In this document: in pieces, positions 61,958 to 64,000 of the stretch
Layout: each line of letters begins with the position of its first letter
Numbering within the stretch: position 1 is the first letter of the stretch
Assembly: GCA_964604675.1 (NCBI GenBank)
Contig: CAZSAT010000010.1
Span: 1 to 64,000 of the forward strand
Direction of reading: 5' to 3'
DNA: 64,000 bases
From: CAZSAT01 sp964604675
GTDB taxonomy: Bacteria; Myxococcota_A; UBA796; CAJQPC01
Program-made: the position numbers and the translations under genes
The notes under the pieces: generated by a model
Seen by the model: only the letters and a program-made list of their open reading frames with translations
Told to the model about the DNA's origin: nothing
Databases searched by the model: none

Positions 61958-62744
61958 TGGTGCCCTGGCGTTTGCCGGTCCTTGGGTGAGGGAGTCCGGA
62001 TCCTGGTACGCCAAGGCCGCCTACGGCCAGTTCCGCAGCGACAGCTATGTCGACGGGTCCGGCGAGCTCGTCGAGGGTGTTCGCTTCGTCGGGCACACCG
62101 GCGTGCTCTACGGCGAGGTCGGCGTGGCGGAGCGGCTCCAGGTCGTGGCCGCGTTGCCCTGGCAGGTGGCCACGAACCAGCCCCAGGAGGGCCTGCGGTA
62201 CCACCGTGCGGGCGTCGGTGACGTGGAGGTCGGCGCAGGCTACGCGCTCTCGCGCGCCCTGCCGGTCACGGCGCACGTGGTGGCCACGGTCCCGGGCTAC
62301 GGCGACGCGGTGCAGGGTGTGGGCGACCAGCAGGGCCGATTCCCAGCGCTCGGTGATGGTCAGGTGGACGTGACGGCGGAGCTCTCGGCCGGCCGGAGCG
62401 GTTCGCGCGCCGGCGCGGCCTGGTGGGCGGAGGCCACCGGCGGGTACGTGCGTCGCACCCAGCTGTCGTTGGCCTCCACACCGCCTGCCGACTTCGCCGA
62501 CGGTGTGGAGTACGTCGGCAAGGTCGGCGTGGCCCCCGCGTGGGGCTTCGCTGCGCTGTCGGCCTCCGGGCGCGGCCGGGTGACGGACCACGCCGAGACC
62601 AGGACCTGGCACCAGCTGGGCGCCACCCTCGCGGTGGACGTCGCGGAGGGCCTAGCCCTCGAGGCGTCCGCGAGCTGGATCTACGCTGCCAGGGCGTCAT
62701 CGCGCGGCGGCGCGGGCTTCCTCGGGGTCAGCCACCGCCGCTGA
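61941..62744 (+). CDS. Probable outer-membrane beta-barrel protein
   Basis: A 267-residue exported protein: MTALFVGALAFAGPW is a short signal, and the mature part consists of alternating amphipathic strands (SWYAKAAYGQFRSDSYVD; VLYGEVGVAERLQVVAALPWQVA; GDVEVGAGYALSRALPVTAHVVATVPGYG; WHQLGATLAVDVAEGLALEASASWIYAA) typical of a beta-barrel of about 10-12 strands. It has no family name I can assign, although it resembles putative outer-membrane transporters. GTG at 61941 is the only start compatible with the signal, since an in-frame TGA lies at 61920. The start is buried in a strong hairpin, so expression is probably controlled. Convergent with the last gene, six bases apart. Confidence 0.72.
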   Translation: MTALFVGALAFAGPWVRESGSWYAKAAYGQFRSDSYVDGSGELVEGVRFVGHTGVLYGEVGVAERLQVVAALPWQVATNQPQEGLRYHRAGVGDVEVGAGYALSRALPVTAHVVATVPGYGDAVQGVGDQQGRFPALGDGQVDVTAELSAGRSGSRAGAAWWAEATGGYVRRTQLSLASTPPADFADGVEYVGKVGVAPAWGFAALSASGRGRVTDHAETRTWHQLGATLAVDVAEGLALEASASWIYAARASSRGGAGFLGVSHRR

Positions 62745-62750
62745 GCGCGA

Positions 62751-64000
62751 TCAGTCGGTGACGTAGAGGTCGTCGAAGGCCGCGCTGCCCGGGTCTTTCG
62801 CGGCGTCGAACACGGCCAGGGCCGGGTAGCCACGGCCCACGTCGACGTCCACGGTGGTGGTGAAGGCGGTCACCCCCTCGACGCGGAAGGCGATGGTGCT
62901 GCCGCTGACCTCCATGCTCAGGCGGTTCGGCAGGTCGGTGCCCGGCATGAGGTAGGGCGCGAAGCTCGCGTCGGTGAGGGGGACGTAGACACCGGCTTCG
63001 ATGCGGCCCGCGTTCCAGCGGACCTTCGTGTCCTCGGAGATGCCGAAGAAGTACCCATCCGTGAGGCCCTGGGTGTCGCGGCTGACGTAGAGACCGATGA
63101 TCGAGCCGCCGTCGCCCGCGGTGCGCGTGACGTCGGCGTCGAAGCGCCACTCGCCGCTCAGGTAGTGGTCCTCGTAGACCAGGATGTCCCAGGCGTCGTC
63201 ACCGTCGCCCACGTGCTCGATGTCGTCCGGTCCGTCCTGGAATCCGTTCTCGTCGGGCACCCAGCCGAAGCTGCCCGCGTCGAGGTCCATGATGCCCGGC
63301 AGGGCCTGGTCGCAGGGCAGGCTTCCCTCGTCGAAGAGCAGATCGCAGTCGTTGTCCACCCCATCGCAGGTCTCGGTGGCCCCCGGGTACACGGTGACCA
63401 GGGCGTCGTTGCAGTCGCTGTTGCAGTCCACCCCGTCCCCGTCGCGGTCGTCCACGTCGTCCAGGTCGCAGTTGCGGTCGACCCCGTCGCAGAACTCCGA
63501 GAGGCTCGCGTGGATCTGGGGGTCGAGGTCGTCGCAGTCGGCGCCTCCACAGGCGACGTCGTCGTCGCCGTCCCGGTCGATGTCGGCGTCGTCCACGGTG
63601 CCGTTGCAGTCGTTGTCGGCCCCGTCGCCGCAGATCTCGTCGAAGTTCACGTTGCTGGTGGGGTCGAGGTCGTCGCAGTCGGCCCCTCCGCACTCCGCGG
63701 CCACGGTGCCGTCTCCGTCGTTGTCCTGGAAGTCGGCGCGCCCGTCGCAGTTGTTGTCGACCCCGTCGTCGTTGCAGAAGTCGTCGGCGTCGGGGTGGAT
63801 GGCGTCGTCGTCGTCGTCGCAGTCGTCACCGCCGCAGGACTCCGCCGTGAAGCCGTCGCCGTCGGCGTCCAGATCGCCCGTGTCGCCATCGCAGTCGTGG
63901 TCGAGCTCGTCGCACTGTTCCTCGGCATCCGGGTGCGTGGTGTCGTCGGCGTCGTCGCAGTCGCTCCCGCCGCAGGCGGCGGAGAGGTGGCCGTCGAAGT
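62751..64000 (-). CDS. MopE-type metal-binding repeat protein (5' end outside window)
   Basis: The C-terminal 415 or so residues of a longer protein whose start lies beyond the window. From the right edge inward there are at least five MopE-type metal-binding motifs (CGGxDCDDxDxxxHPxAxExCDxxDxDCDG; for example CGGDDCDDDDDAIHPDAD and DCNDALVTVYPGATETCDGVDNDCD). They are followed by a domain of about 190 residues (GIMDLDAGSFGWVPDENGFQDG...WRFDADVTRTAGDGGSIIGLYVSRD) that resembles a LamG/concanavalin-like sandwich and ends FDDLYVTD. MopE of methanotrophs binds copper at the surface; the motif is widespread and its metal in this organism is unknown. This repeat differs from the CNDGxDNDGDG type. 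Confidence 0.82.
   Translation of the reverse strand, partial: FDGHLSAACGGSDCDDADDTTHPDAEEQCDELDHDCDGDTGDLDADGDGFTAESCGGDDCDDDDDAIHPDADDFCNDDGVDNNCDGRADFQDNDGDGTVAAECGGADCDDLDPTSNVNFDEICGDGADNDCNGTVDDADIDRDGDDDVACGGADCDDLDPQIHASLSEFCDGVDRNCDLDDVDDRDGDGVDCNSDCNDALVTVYPGATETCDGVDNDCDLLFDEGSLPCDQALPGIMDLDAGSFGWVPDENGFQDGPDDIEHVGDGDDAWDILVYEDHYLSGEWRFDADVTRTAGDGGSIIGLYVSRDTQGLTDGYFFGISEDTKVRWNAGRIEAGVYVPLTDASFAPYLMPGTDLPNRLSMEVSGSTIAFRVEGVTAFTTTVDVDVGRGYPALAVFDAAKDPGSAAFDDLYVTD

Overview
This window is high-GC chromosomal DNA, densely packed with genes in short runs on both strands. It looks like a myxobacterium-like member of the former Deltaproteobacteria. This rests on protein style, not on a marker gene: many exported lipoproteins with Asp-Thr-rich linkers, MopE-type metal-binding motifs, long runs of CNDGxDNDGDG repeats, PEGA and FG-GAP/VCBS proteins, GYF-like domains, a subtilase with a Gly-Cys / membrane helix / Arg-Arg tail, and a large signalling share. 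I saw no tRNA, rRNA, insertion sequence, prophage or CRISPR array.

Layout. 1-4265 (minus strand): a partial lipoprotein, then an overlapping lipoprotein-rmlA-rmlC-rmlB operon and a family-2 glycosyltransferase, i.e. dTDP-6-deoxysugar supply for a surface glycan. 4301-7174: a winged-helix/NTPase/TPR regulator. 7420-12566: the conserved stress module prkA-yeaH-spoVR plus a fourth, unknown gene. 12536-16059: a membrane protein, a molybdopterin oxidoreductase and unknown genes. 16069-18423: a Clp-type ATPase with a degenerate first ATPase domain. 18470-21961: a four-gene overlapping operon (two alpha/beta-hydrolase folds, an unknown, a flavoprotein). 22052-25727: radC, lgt, a nucleoside phosphorylase and an Npt/Tlc-type nucleotide translocase. 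25771-32821: gpsA, a Ycf46-like ATPase, an ATP-grasp ligase, a pentapeptide-repeat protein, a minimal ECF sigma/anti-sigma pair, two tandem cyclic-nucleotide-binding proteins and a class II aldolase. 32840-38736: a lipoprotein, a hybrid histidine kinase divergent from an ABC ATPase, a zinc-ribbon protein and selB. 38807-44170: a PEGA protein and a giant lipoprotein with 38 acidic Cys repeats. 44225-49681: aspS, a 37-residue membrane peptide, a zinc-ribbon/SPFH pair and an isoaspartyl peptidase. 49741-64000: mostly exported proteins (FG-GAP, subtilase, VCBS, a second acidic-repeat lipoprotein, a beta-barrel, a MopE-motif protein) with a few cytoplasmic enzymes.

The most interesting signals cut across genes. 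(i) About 16 genes have a TAnnnT-like element (often TAGGCT or TAGCCT) ending 5-7 nt before the start codon, the geometry of leaderless transcripts; a second group has it 18-30 nt upstream, often with a Shine-Dalgarno. (ii) In four divergent gene pairs the two opposed -10-like elements share one TA dinucleotide. (iii) Several lipoproteins have extremely short signal peptides (6-10 residues before the lipobox Cys, no positive charge), with starts fixed by those promoter elements. (iv) The two acidic-repeat lipoproteins alternate Trp-bearing and Trp-less units, suggesting a two-unit module of about 66 residues. (v) Between the second repeat gene and the beta-barrel gene lie a canonical promoter, a 14-bp palindrome, a large imperfect hairpin with a C11 loop and a terminator-like hairpin that contains the next gene's start codon: a candidate small RNA or attenuator.
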